Positions 1 through 6,566 of a stretch of 7,737 bases of DNA are shown here, piece by piece. Both the position numbers and the translations under genes were made by a program. The DNA lies in contig VGKN01000064.1 in assembly GCA_016867055.1 (NCBI GenBank), positions 1-7,737 of the forward strand, in the 5' to 3' direction. The stretch is from Candidatus Omnitrophota bacterium (GTDB lineage Bacteria; Omnitrophota; Koll11; VGKN01). Position 1 is the first letter of the stretch; every line of letters starts with the position of its first letter. The notes under the pieces are model-generated. The model was not told the DNA's origin and made no database searches. It saw nothing but the letters and a program-made list of their open reading frames with translations.

Positions 1-255
1 ATTTTTGGTTCAGTGGCACGTTGCGATACCGACCAATATAGCGATTTTGACCTCGTAGTTATTAAAAAAACAAAGAGAAGATTCTTAGAAAGACTCATAG
101 AAGCAAACAGGTTTATACGCAAAGAGTTGTTTCCAATAGATATCTTCGTTTATACTCCTGAGGAATTTAAGCTTATGCAGCAGGAAGAAAATTCATTTAT
201 TGAACGAGTCTTAAAAGAAGGTAGAATAATTTATGAAAAATCCCAAGGGCAATAG
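1..255 (+). CDS. MNT-type nucleotidyltransferase, 5' truncated by window edge
   Basis: This is the C-terminal part (84 residues visible) of a minimal nucleotidyltransferase of the DNA polymerase beta superfamily. The frame is open from base 1, reading IFGSVAR, so the true start lies upstream; the GTG at 13 falls inside the core motif and is not a start. The GSxAR motif is followed by SDFDL, giving the paired metal-binding aspartates, and the third acidic residue is probably the Asp in FPIDIFVYT. About 20-30 N-terminal residues are missing. The stop codon lies inside the next gene (23 bp overlap), which encodes a HEPN protein. This is the usual MNT/HEPN toxin-antitoxin order, in which the MNT protein forms a complex with HEPN and, in studied pairs, neutralises it, in some cases by adenylylating it. 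Family assignment is secure; the antitoxin role is inferred from the pairing. Confidence 0.88.
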   Translation: MFGSVARCDTDQYSDFDLVVIKKTKRRFLERLIEANRFIRKELFPIDIFVYTPEEFKLMQQEENSFIERVLKEGRIIYEKSQGQ

Positions 256-643
256 CCTGCGTTGGTTGGACCAGGCAAAACACGACTTAGAAGTGGCAGA
301 AAAAAATTTAGAACTCTTAAACTTTTATTCCGATGCTTGTTTTTTGGCGGAACAGGCTTCTCAGAAGGCTCTTAAGGCCTATCTTTATTTTAAAGGTGAG
401 CGTTATATTACTATCCATTCTGTGAGAGAGCTGATAGTTTTATCTAGTAAGTATGATAAAGAATTTGAGAAATTTATCGAGTATGGAATGATATTGGATA
501 GCTACTATATTCCTACACGTTATCCCGATGCACTTGCTCCTCCCGCAGTTCCGTATAAATCCTACACTAAAAAAGAAGCAACTGAGGCTGTAAATTCAGC
601 AAGAGAGATTATAAGATTTGTTGAAACCAATATAACGAGTTAG
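233..643 (+). CDS. HEPN domain protein, partner of MNT
   Basis: A 136-residue all-helical HEPN domain protein (PF05168-like). Family hallmarks visible are W11-x-x-x-A-x-x-D18-L near the N-terminus, the helix A39-E-Q-A-S-Q-K-A-L-K-A around residues 39-49, IHSVREL at 61-67, and LDSYYIPTRYPDA at 88-100. HEPN proteins are commonly RNases or substrate-binding partners in MNT/HEPN toxin-antitoxin modules. The R-x(4-6)-H catalytic motif of the RNase HEPN families is not present: R97 is followed by YPDALAP with no His, and the only His residues are at 17 and 62. RNase toxicity is therefore not supported by the sequence. The ATG lies inside the MNT gene, preceded by a GAAGG-like ribosome binding site about 11 nt upstream, so translation is probably coupled. 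An alternative role is a nucleotide-binding accessory to the MNT enzyme. Confidence 0.88.
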   Translation: MKNPKGNSLRWLDQAKHDLEVAEKNLELLNFYSDACFLAEQASQKALKAYLYFKGERYITIHSVRELIVLSSKYDKEFEKFIEYGMILDSYYIPTRYPDALAPPAVPYKSYTKKEATEAVNSAREIIRFVETNITS

Positions 644-726
644 TAATAAATCTTGAGGATACCCCACCCTGTGCCGATAAAACTTATTCGCAAGATTAAG
701 CAATATAGAATGAAGACTTTCTATCA

Positions 727-1527
727 ATGACCTACGCCATAGAGACATACCAGTTAACCAAAGAATTTATCCCCGCTAGAAGCCTTTATCAGCTTATATT
801 ACATCCCTTCCAAAAAGAAAAACCCACTTTAGCAATTAATAATATTAATCTTCAAATTAGGCGTGGGGAACTGTTTTGTCTGGTTGGGCCAAATGGTGCA
901 GGCAAGACCACCCTCCTAAAAATTTTATCCTGCCTTATCTTGCCTACCAAAGGAAAAGCGGAGGTTGCCGGATACGATATCTTAAGAGAAGAAGAAAAGG
1001 TAAAGGCGGCTATTGGTTTAGTTAGTGGCGATGAGCGTAGTTTCTATTGGAGACTGACCTTAAGGCAAAACCTTTATTTCTTTGCCGCACTATATAATCT
1101 ATCTACCTTGCAAGCAAAGAAGAAAATAGAGGAATTAACCTCTCTTTTAGAAATTACCTCCCAGTTAGACAAGCGGTTTCAGGAGTGTTCTACGGGCATA
1201 AAACAGCGTCTGGCGATTGTTAGAAGCCTACTTAATAACCCCCAGGTTTTATTTATGGATGAACCCACAAAGAGCTTAGACTACACAACTGCCAGAAATC
1301 TAAGGAATTTTATTAAGGAGAGATTAGTAAAAGAGCAGCGAAAGACAATTGTTTTCACCACCCATAATCTCTCGGAAGTGGAGAATTTTGCCCAGCGGAT
1401 AGCGATTATGTATCAGGGTGAAGTTAAGGCTTGTGGGACATTAAAAGACTTAAGCGATAAAATAAATTCACCTAAAGCTACAATGAAAGAAATATACGCT
1501 CAGATTACAAATAACGGAGGTAGCTAA
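727..1527 (+). CDS. ABC-2 type export ATPase
   Basis: A 266-residue cytoplasmic ATP-binding subunit of an ABC exporter (DrrA/CcmA-like family). Walker A is GPNGAGKTT at 54-62, the signature is the variant STGIKQ at 155-160, Walker B is VLFMDEP at 174-180, the D-loop is SLD at 183-185, and the switch histidine is H213 in TTHN. The region where a Q-loop glutamine would normally sit reads SGDERSFYWRLT (100-111), without Gln. I have seen this arrangement in a subset of ABC-2 ATPases and do not regard it as damage. The ATG at 727 fits the family N-terminus (ETYQLTKEF), but no clear Shine-Dalgarno sequence precedes it. The permease gene starts one base after the stop, so the two form one export complex. 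Substrate unknown; lipid, polysaccharide or drug are all possible. Confidence 0.93.
   Translation: MTYAIETYQLTKEFIPARSLYQLILHPFQKEKPTLAINNINLQIRRGELFCLVGPNGAGKTTLLKILSCLILPTKGKAEVAGYDILREEEKVKAAIGLVSGDERSFYWRLTLRQNLYFFAALYNLSTLQAKKKIEELTSLLEITSQLDKRFQECSTGIKQRLAIVRSLLNNPQVLFMDEPTKSLDYTTARNLRNFIKERLVKEQRKTIVFTTHNLSEVENFAQRIAIMYQGEVKACGTLKDLSDKINSPKATMKEIYAQITNNGGS
1516..1520 (+). promoter_or_regulatory. ribosome binding site for the ABC permease
   Basis: GGAGG lies 8 nt before the GTG at 1529, inside the last codons of the ATPase gene. It supports the GTG as the start over later ATG codons and indicates translation coupled to the ATPase. Confidence 0.8.
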
Positions 1528-1528
1528 G

Positions 1529-2338
1529 GTGCTCTTTCAAAAGATGCTCGCTTTTATCAAAAAGGATTTCCTGACGCAGGCAAGTTATCGACTTGTTTTT
1601 ATCTTTAGTTGGGTAAGTATTCTTATTACAGTAGCAACCTTCTATTTTATTGCTAAGTTGTTTGGTCAAGACAAAATACTTTACCTAAAAGAATATCAAA
1701 CCGGATATTTCCCTTTTGTTCTTGTAGGTATTGTTTTCTTTGGCTATCTCTCAACAGCAATGCACAGTTTCTCAGGAAATATAAGACAAGAACAACTTCT
1801 TGGAACCTTGGAGGCGATGTTAGTAACTCCTACCAAATTTTCTACTATTATTATCTCACTGTCCATTTGGGATTTTATCTTTACTTCTATAATAACCATT
1901 GTCTATCTATTGGTTGGGGTATTATTTTTTAAGGTGGATTTAAGTCAAATGAACCTTTTGGCTACCTTGATAATTCTAATTTTCACAATTATTTCTTGTA
2001 GCAGCATTGGAATAATCTCTGCTTCTTTCATTTTGATTTTTAAAAAAGGAGACCCTATCAATTGGCTTGTTAACACATTCTTAGCCTTCTTTGGAGGTGT
2101 ATTTTTCCCGATCACTATCCTTCCCAGAGGCTTGCAGATAGCCTCATATATTTTGCCCATCACCTATTCTTTAAGAGGGTTAAGAGGCGCCCTCTTACAA
2201 GGCGCCAGTCTTAAAATGCTCGCCCTCGATATCGGCATGCTTTTAGTCTTTTGTGTTATTTTACTACCTTTTAGTATATGGATATTTAAATATGCCATAA
2301 AAAAGGCAAAGGTTAATGGGAGCCTTGTGCATTATTAA
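1529..2338 (+). CDS. ABC-2 type transporter permease
   Basis: A 269-residue integral membrane subunit of an ABC-2 exporter (PF01061-like). About six hydrophobic segments are visible, near residues 22-44, 60-80, 105-133, 142-170, 178-196 and 233-254. Between the second and third lies EQLLGTLEAMLVTPT (88-102), the typical cytoplasmic coupling-helix motif of this family. FFGGVFFPITILP followed by ILPITYSLRGLR (187-219) is the characteristic ABC-2 C-terminal stretch. Translation starts at a GTG with a strong GGAGG site. It pairs with the ATPase directly upstream (one-base gap), probably as a homodimeric membrane channel in the inner membrane. Substrate cannot be read from the sequence, and no substrate-biosynthesis gene is adjacent. 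Confidence 0.92.
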   Translation: MLFQKMLAFIKKDFLTQASYRLVFIFSWVSILITVATFYFIAKLFGQDKILYLKEYQTGYFPFVLVGIVFFGYLSTAMHSFSGNIRQEQLLGTLEAMLVTPTKFSTIIISLSIWDFIFTSIITIVYLLVGVLFFKVDLSQMNLLATLIILIFTIISCSSIGIISASFILIFKKGDPINWLVNTFLAFFGGVFFPITILPRGLQIASYILPITYSLRGLRGALLQGASLKMLALDIGMLLVFCVILLPFSIWIFKYAIKKAKVNGSLVHY

Positions 2339-2339
2339 A

Positions 2340-2368
2340 GGATATATTCAAATAATTAAAGTATATCC
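2340..2368 (+). other. stem-loop just after the ABC permease stop
   Basis: GGATATA at 2340-2346 is repeated inverted as TATATCC at 2362-2368, with two more possible inner pairs (one a G-U wobble). It begins two bases after the permease stop. There is no T-run behind it, so it is at best an mRNA 3'-end stabiliser or a weak, factor-assisted termination signal. Confidence 0.35.
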
Positions 2369-2465
2369 GTTGATAATGCAAGGAATACCTACCATATAAA
2401 ACTTACCCCTAGAAGAAAAAGGGTGCTATCCACCTAATACAAACGTATTAAATAAAGTGACATAG

Positions 2466-2500
2466 GGGATTTTCGTGCTGATCAGAGCATGAAAAATCCC
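2466..2500. other. strong inverted repeat (hairpin)
   Basis: The arms GGGATTTTCGTGCT (2466-2479) and AGCATGAAAAATCCC (2486-2500) pair along their whole length except for one bulged A and one G-U wobble, around a 6-nt loop, GATCAG. No T-run follows on either strand, so it does not look like a simple intrinsic terminator. Its right arm overlaps the first codons of the relic at 2489. It could be the end of a small repeat element, an RNA structure in the relic's former leader, or a protein-binding dyad. Confidence 0.6.
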
Positions 2501-2725
2501 GCACTAAACCAAATCAGCAGCTTTCAAAACAAGACAATCAAACAGTTCCTCATTGACAGGAACACCGGACAAATTTCTCGGATTCTCAAGAGATTGTGAT
2601 GCCGCGGTCTGATTAAAAGGGTAGCTAAAACATACAAGTATTATTTAACAAGGCGGGACAGCACTACCATTGCTACCGGTCTGAAACTCAAAGAGTTTCT
2701 TATTATTTCCCCATCTATGCACTGA
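2489..2725 (+). pseudogene. relic of a winged-helix protein, in-frame TGA
   Basis: A decayed coding stretch of 79 codons. Reading from the ATG at 2489 gives NKTIKQFLIDRNTGQISRIL and KRL, then TGA at 2597-2599. The same frame continues with GLIKRVAKTYKYYLT and ATGLKLKEFLI, up to TGA at 2723-2725. TGQISRILKRL, then GLIK and TYKYYLT, read like a winged helix: a recognition helix followed by a beta-wing. I recall a family in environmental bacteria ending in a similar RILKRLRxHGLIKK-TYKYYLT-ATGLKLKEL block; if so, the first stop replaces an Arg codon, as a CGA-to-TGA change would. The N-terminal body expected of such proteins is absent: the frame closes at TAA 2453-2455. The tail (TRRDSTT) also looks degraded. 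Family recognition is from memory and unnamed. The gene, perhaps a repeated or horizontally spread family, is judged dead. Confidence 0.6.
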
Positions 2726-2744
2726 AAACTTTTGCCACTAACTG

Positions 2745-3989
2745 TCAAGATTTCATAACTAAGGAACTAATAGCTTGAACCCTCTTTAGCACCGGAGGAT
2801 GAGTGTAATCAAAAAGTACCTTCAAGGGATGGGGGGTTAAGTTGGAAAGATTGTTGCAACTCAATTTCTTTAAGGCAGTGACAAAGGCCTCTGGCCTTCT
2901 GTATGTAGAAACAACAAAAGCATCTGCCTCGTATTCATATTTTTTAGAAACAGTATTACGCAGAATATTAAAAAATAGATTAAGTGGACTATAAAGAAAC
3001 CTAAAAAAGAACAAACTGGCATAAACTGAAGTTTCTTTCATTTTAAAAGCAGAAAATAATCCTTTGTTGTTTATAAAAAAGGAGAGAATGAAAAACATCA
3101 ATCCCGCGGTGATTATTGAAAAAAGGAGACTTTTAATAAAGTGTTTCTTCTTGCAATGTCCTATTTCATGAGCCAGAATAGAAACTAATTCGTCGTTGGT
3201 ATGTTTCTGGATAAGGTTATCAAAAAGAATAATACGCCGGTATCTGCCAAACCCTATAAAAGAAGCATTGGACCTGATGGTGCGTCTTGAGGCATCCATC
3301 TTAAAAATATTTTTCATTTTAAAATTCTGTGATATAGCATACTGCTGGATAGCCTCCTTAAGCTCACTGTTTTCTAGGGGAATGAATTTGTTAAAAAGAG
3401 GCAGTATGAGAACCGGAGCAACAAATGCAAGAGATAACCGAAACAGAACCAAAGCAATCCAGGAGTAAAACCAGGCAAATTTACCTACTGTATTAAAAAA
3501 CCATATAATTGCCGAAAAGACACCTCCTTTAATAATAGCACCCAGCAGCCAGCTTTTTATTATATCCAGAACAAAAGTCCTCAAGGTTGTTCTGTTGAAA
3601 CCGTATTTTTCCTCAACAACAAAGGTGCGATATAATGAGAAGGGAATACTAAAAGCCTGAAAAACCAATGTCAAAATCCCTGCAAAAATCAAACCGCTTA
3701 GAATAGGCCCGTAATGGAAACTACGTGTTAACTGGTCAACGGCATCAAAACCACCCGCAAGGATAAATATTACGGTAATCACTGTAAAAAAAGTATCTTT
3801 CGTAAGGTCTAACCAGGTATTTTCTTTCAGATATTTCTGCGCCTTTCTATATTTCTCAGTATCAAAATAACCTTCAAATTCTTGGGGCAGAATGAACGAT
3901 AGATGCCTTACGTTTAATATATCAACCACTGCGTTTAAAACATATTCGCCAATAACAAAAACTAAAACTATTACCAAATAAATATTCAT
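2745..3989 (-). CDS. Ste24-like M48 family membrane metalloprotease
   Basis: A 414-residue integral membrane zinc protease of the M48A (Ste24/CAAX protease) type. The zinc motif HEIGH lies at 274-278 (H274, E275, H278), and the third ligand is E352 in EYEAD (352-356). Ste24 hallmarks include FVVEEKYGFNRTT (123-135), PLFNKFIPLE (197-206), SNASFIGFGRYRRIILFD (240-257) and a late THPPVLKRV (396-404). Hydrophobic segments fall near 1-25, 62-80, 97-118, 145-168, 172-198, 285-306 and 322-340. Bacterial members have no known prenylated substrates and are thought to act in membrane protein quality control. The block usually written as KRSSHSNA in relatives reads RRTIRSNA here (His replaced by R239); this is a comparison from memory. 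The ATG has AGGAG 6 nt upstream and its own promoter; the gene ends with TGA. Confidence 0.93.
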   Translation of the reverse strand: MNIYLVIVLVFVIGEYVLNAVVDILNVRHLSFILPQEFEGYFDTEKYRKAQKYLKENTWLDLTKDTFFTVITVIFILAGGFDAVDQLTRSFHYGPILSGLIFAGILTLVFQAFSIPFSLYRTFVVEEKYGFNRTTLRTFVLDIIKSWLLGAIIKGGVFSAIIWFFNTVGKFAWFYSWIALVLFRLSLAFVAPVLILPLFNKFIPLENSELKEAIQQYAISQNFKMKNIFKMDASRRTIRSNASFIGFGRYRRIILFDNLIQKHTNDELVSILAHEIGHCKKKHFIKSLLFSIITAGLMFFILSFFINNKGLFSAFKMKETSVYASLFFFRFLYSPLNLFFNILRNTVSKKYEYEADAFVVSTYRRPEAFVTALKKLSCNNLSNLTPHPLKVLFDYTHPPVLKRVQAISSLVMKS

Positions 3990-4036
3990 TTCATTCTCCT
4001 GTTAAAGTACTTCTATTGCCTAAAGTAAGACTTTTT

Positions 4037-4064
4037 ATTATATCAAATCTTTTCAATAAGTAAA
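4037..4064 (-). promoter_or_regulatory. promoter for the M48 protease gene
   Basis: Read on the minus strand, TTTACT (4064-4059), a 16-nt spacer, then TATAAT (4042-4037) preceded by TGA, which makes an extended -10 box. Transcription would begin near 4030, leaving a leader of about 40 nt that contains the AGGAG ribosome site. This allows the protease to be expressed separately from the upstream O-antigen ligase-like gene. Confidence 0.6.
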
Positions 4065-4115
4065 CTCTCTAAGCTATCTTAGTTTCTTAAAGAAATAGGA
4101 TAACCCTTGATATGA

Positions 4116-5318
4116 CTATCCATTACCATAACTAAACCCAAGAATTACCCACCAGAGATAAGAAACCTCAGGGAGAAAGAAGGTGTTGTCTATAGTGTTA
4201 TGGATTAATAAGGAAAGTAAGGCAGTATATATCCCTAAATAAAGAATGTCTTTATTTTCCTTAAGACGCTTTGTGGATTTATAAACCATACCAATAACAA
4301 ACCAGAGAAGAAAGACTATTCCAAAAAATCCTGCCTCAGACATAAGTTGTAAATAAGAGTTATGCGAGAATCCTGCAAAGAGCGCACCCTTGGGTTTATA
4401 TTTCTGATAGTAATGTCTAAAATTTCCAAGCCCAATTCCTCGCAGGGGATGCTTTGCTATTATTTCTAAAGTGGTTTTATAGCAATAATACCTCTGGACT
4501 ATTGAATTGTGGGGATTTTTGAAATCAAAAAAATATTGCCAGCGGCTTATAAGAATAACCGCGGATATAGAGGCCAATATAAAAAAAAGAATTAGATAAT
4601 CATAAGAGTAAAATTTTTTAACCTTAGCCAATAGAAATGTAAATATGCCGAGTGAGATTACAAAACTTATCCATCCGCCAAGGGATTTGGCAAGGATTAG
4701 CGTTAGACAAAGACAGAAGAGATAGATGCTTAAAAATAGTACCCTTCTTTTATTTCTTAGATTTTTTATCAAAAGGGCGATATTGATAGGAATAATTAAT
4801 ATAAGATAACCTGCGAGGATATCAGGGGATAAAAAGGTAGAAAATACACGCCTTGAAAGGATTGTCCGTTCGGCAAATTGATAATCCGGGGCTACTGATT
4901 TAAGGCGATCCAGAGCAATCTTAAAACCTATAAGGTATTGGTCAAATGCATATAACGCTATAAAAATAGAGGGGATAAAAATTGCAAAGAGGAGGGTTTT
5001 CTTTTTTCTATCCTCAAGATTAGCAACAAGCCAGAATATTAGTATTGCATTAAAGAATTCGTATATCTGTTTTAAAGCCGAGATTGCATCAAAGGAATAA
5101 TAGGCGGATATAATTATTGTTGCAAGGAAGAATACCAGAGGAGTCAAAATCTTAGGTTTAAACTCAGTTTTTTTATCCACAAATAGTAGGATTAATGCGC
5201 TTAAGGTGCAAAGGCAGTGCCATACCAAATCTATGTTTGGATATGTCCAGCTACTGATAAATGGCCGCGATATAATTAAGGTTAAAAATATATACCAGAG
5301 TAGATTTTTAAATATCAT
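4116..5318 (-). CDS. O-antigen ligase/polymerase-like membrane protein (Wzy_C)
   Basis: A 400-residue polytopic protein of the O-antigen ligase/Wzy superfamily (PF04932), with about ten to twelve hydrophobic segments. Diagnostic stretches are KSLGGWISF (211-219), the position of the TGSRGAW-like motif, HPLRGIGLGNFRHYYQKYKP (290-309) in the large periplasmic loop, and FSHNSYLQLMSEAGFFG (317-333), with the conserved histidine H319, followed by a closing membrane segment. Relatives join polysaccharide units to lipid A-core, polymerise O-units or glycosylate proteins; sequence alone does not separate these roles. No other glycan genes are in view. I chose the ATG at 5318 over the TTG at 5324 because a TATAAT box lies directly upstream and would place the transcript start at that ATG. 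No Shine-Dalgarno sequence is visible. Confidence 0.87.
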   Translation of the reverse strand: MIFKNLLWYIFLTLIISRPFISSWTYPNIDLVWHCLCTLSALILLFVDKKTEFKPKILTPLVFFLATIIISAYYSFDAISALKQIYEFFNAILIFWLVANLEDRKKKTLLFAIFIPSIFIALYAFDQYLIGFKIALDRLKSVAPDYQFAERTILSRRVFSTFLSPDILAGYLILIIPINIALLIKNLRNKRRVLFLSIYLFCLCLTLILAKSLGGWISFVISLGIFTFLLAKVKKFYSYDYLILFFILASISAVILISRWQYFFDFKNPHNSIVQRYYCYKTTLEIIAKHPLRGIGLGNFRHYYQKYKPKGALFAGFSHNSYLQLMSEAGFFGIVFLLWFVIGMVYKSTKRLKENKDILYLGIYTALLSLLIHNTIDNTFFLPEVSYLWWVILGFSYGNG

Positions 5319-5324
5319 ACCCAA

Positions 5325-5330
5325 ATTATA
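5325..5330 (-). promoter_or_regulatory. -10 box next to the O-antigen ligase start (leaderless?)
   Basis: The minus strand carries a perfect TATAAT whose last base is separated from the ATG at 5318 by only 6 nt. A transcript from this box would start at or within a base or two of the ATG, giving a leaderless mRNA. The absence of a ribosome site agrees with this. No good -35 hexamer is seen at 16-18 nt spacing, so the assignment is tentative. Confidence 0.45.
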
Positions 5331-5373
5331 CTAAATAAGATTTATATACACCACACTTTTTATAGCAAGGCAT

Positions 5374-5391
5374 ATTTTTATGTATAAAAAT
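5374..5391. promoter_or_regulatory. AT-rich dyad upstream of the mnmA promoter
   Basis: ATTTTTAT and ATAAAAAT form a perfect 8-bp dyad around GT, ending 6 bp before the -35 box of the mnmA promoter. It lies between the divergent start regions. It could be an UP-like element or an operator, or simply chance in AT-rich DNA. Confidence 0.3.
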
Positions 5392-5397
5392 TCGGGG

Positions 5398-5426
5398 TTG
5401 AAATAAGTCAATTTAGCTGGTATCAT
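5398..5426 (+). promoter_or_regulatory. sigma-70-type promoter for mnmA-larE
   Basis: TTGAAA (5398-5403), a spacer of exactly 17 nt, then TATCAT (5421-5426) preceded by TGG, an extended -10 element. Transcription would begin near 5433, leaving a leader of about 60 nt before mnmA. No riboswitch-like fold is evident in that leader. Confidence 0.65.
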
Positions 5427-5475
5427 AAACTTCAAAAAAGGGGAATATACGCCCTGCTTTATAGATAGAAACCAA

Positions 5476-5481
5476 AAGGAG
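5476..5481 (+). promoter_or_regulatory. ribosome binding site of mnmA, unusually far from the ATG
   Basis: AAGGAG is the only good ribosome site before mnmA, but 14 nt separate it from the ATG at 5496, longer than usual. The in-frame codons between the site and the ATG (GCG, CTT, GAT, TTT, AGT) offer no alternative start, and the protein N-terminus matches the family, so the ATG stands. Confidence 0.5.
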
Positions 5482-5495
5482 CGCTTGATTTTAGT

Positions 5496-6566
5496 ATGCA
5501 AAAACGTGTTTTAGTAGCGATGAGCGGTGGCGTAGATAGCTCAGTTGCCGCATATCTTCTAAAAAAAGAAGGTTACGATGTAGCAGGCGCAACTATGGAG
5601 ATATGGCCTAAGGAGTCCTGCGGGAAGCAACCGCCAAGGGCATGTTGCTCATTAAAATCTATAGAGGATGCGCGTTCAGTATGTAGAATTCTTGATATTC
5701 CATTTTATGTTTTGAATTTAACAAGGGAGTTTGAAAAGGAGGTTGTATCTTATTTTATAAAGCAGTATTATCAGGGCGTTACACCAAATCCTTGCATAGT
5801 ATGTAATGAAAAGATAAAGTTTGGGGTTTTTTTAAAAAAGGCAAAGATGCTCGGTTTTAATTATATCGCAACCGGTCATTATGCGAGGTTGATTTTTGAT
5901 AAAGAATCCAAACGATTTCAGTTAAGGGAAGCGGTTGATAAAATGAAGGATCAGTCTTATGTGCTTTTTCCCCTGTCTCAAGAGCAGTTAGAAAGGACTC
6001 TCTTTCCTGTGGGTGATTATAACAAGAGAGCAATTAGGGATATAGCAAGAAAAGTGAGGCTTAAAATCCATAATAAACCGGATAGCCAGGAGATATGTTT
6101 TGTTTTGGGTGATTATAAGGATTTTTTGAAAGATAGATTAAAAGATAAAATAAGACCCGGTCCAATAATTTATAAGGATAATACTTTATTAGGCAAGCAT
6201 AATGGTATATGTTTTTATACGGTCGGGCAAAGGAAAGGCTTGGGACTAGGTTATCATAGGAGTCTTTATGTGGTGAGAATAGACAAAGAGTCAAATGCAA
6301 TTATTGTAGGAGAGAAGGAGGATTTGAAAAAGAAAACCCTGCTCGCTAAGGGCGTAAATTGGGTCAGTATAAAAAAGCCAGAAAATACTATACAAGTTTT
6401 GGCGAAGATAAGGTATAATCACAGAAAGGCAGGGGCTGTTGTGTCAAGACAGGAAAACGGAGAATATAAAGTTGACTTTTTAAAAGAGCAGTTTGCTATT
6501 ACGCCTGGTCAGGCCATGGTATTTTATAAAAGGGATTTAGTTTTAGGCGGGGGATGGATAAAATAA
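5496..6566 (+). CDS. mnmA: tRNA-specific 2-thiouridylase MnmA
   Basis: A 356-residue cytoplasmic enzyme that adenylates and then thiolates U34 of tRNAs for Lys, Glu and Gln, using sulfur relayed from a cysteine desulfurase. The PP-loop ATP pyrophosphatase motif is SGGVDSS at 10-16. The first catalytic cysteine is C103 in NPCIVCNEKIKFG (98-110), and the second is C201 in DSQEICFV (196-203). Other family blocks are ATGHYARL (125-132), DQSYVLF (152-158), YTVGQRKGLG (241-250) and the C-terminal barrel ending PGQAMVFY (337-344). A Cys-rich patch (C42, C50, C51, C63) and C100 beside C103 match many bacterial MnmA sequences. The length is typical. It starts a probable two-gene operon and overlaps the LarE-like gene by 13 bp, linking two sulfur-transfer enzymes. 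Identification is firm. Confidence 0.97.
   Translation: MQKRVLVAMSGGVDSSVAAYLLKKEGYDVAGATMEIWPKESCGKQPPRACCSLKSIEDARSVCRILDIPFYVLNLTREFEKEVVSYFIKQYYQGVTPNPCIVCNEKIKFGVFLKKAKMLGFNYIATGHYARLIFDKESKRFQLREAVDKMKDQSYVLFPLSQEQLERTLFPVGDYNKRAIRDIARKVRLKIHNKPDSQEICFVLGDYKDFLKDRLKDKIRPGPIIYKDNTLLGKHNGICFYTVGQRKGLGLGYHRSLYVVRIDKESNAIIVGEKEDLKKKTLLAKGVNWVSIKKPENTIQVLAKIRYNHRKAGAVVSRQENGEYKVDFLKEQFAITPGQAMVFYKRDLVLGGGWIK

Noticed and set aside
644..726. Promoter in the gap before the ABC ATPase
   Set aside because: A TATAGA hexamer is present near 704 but no matching -35 box or extended -10 was found, so I could not support a call; the gap otherwise shows nothing.
1945..2163. Minus-strand open frame inside the ABC permease gene
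   Set aside because: It mirrors the hydrophobic coding sequence of the permease, has no recognisable domain, and lies entirely within a well-supported gene.
2186..2206. GGCGCC/GGCGCC hairpin and the nearby AAGAGG/CCTCTT dyad
   Set aside because: These lie inside the conserved C-terminal coding region of the ABC permease (YSLRGLRGALLQGAS), so coding explains them; no regulatory reading is needed.
2597..2599. TGA recoded as an amino acid (alternative code or selenocysteine)
   Set aside because: The M48 gene uses TGA as its normal stop, the product around 2597 is already truncated and degraded, and no selenocysteine insertion hairpin is placed behind the codon. A point mutation is simpler.
3196..3468. 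Plus-strand open frame inside the M48 protease gene
   Set aside because: It lies wholly antisense to a conserved protease region, with no ribosome site or family resemblance.
4066..4097. CTAAG/CTTAG and TTTCTT/AAGAAA dyads as a terminator after the O-antigen ligase-like gene
   Set aside because: The stems are only 5-6 bp with tiny loops and no T-run follows on the minus strand, so they do not make a credible intrinsic terminator.
6061..6300. Minus-strand open frame inside mnmA
   Set aside because: It is antisense to the conserved MnmA catalytic-Cys region and its composition is that of a shadow frame.
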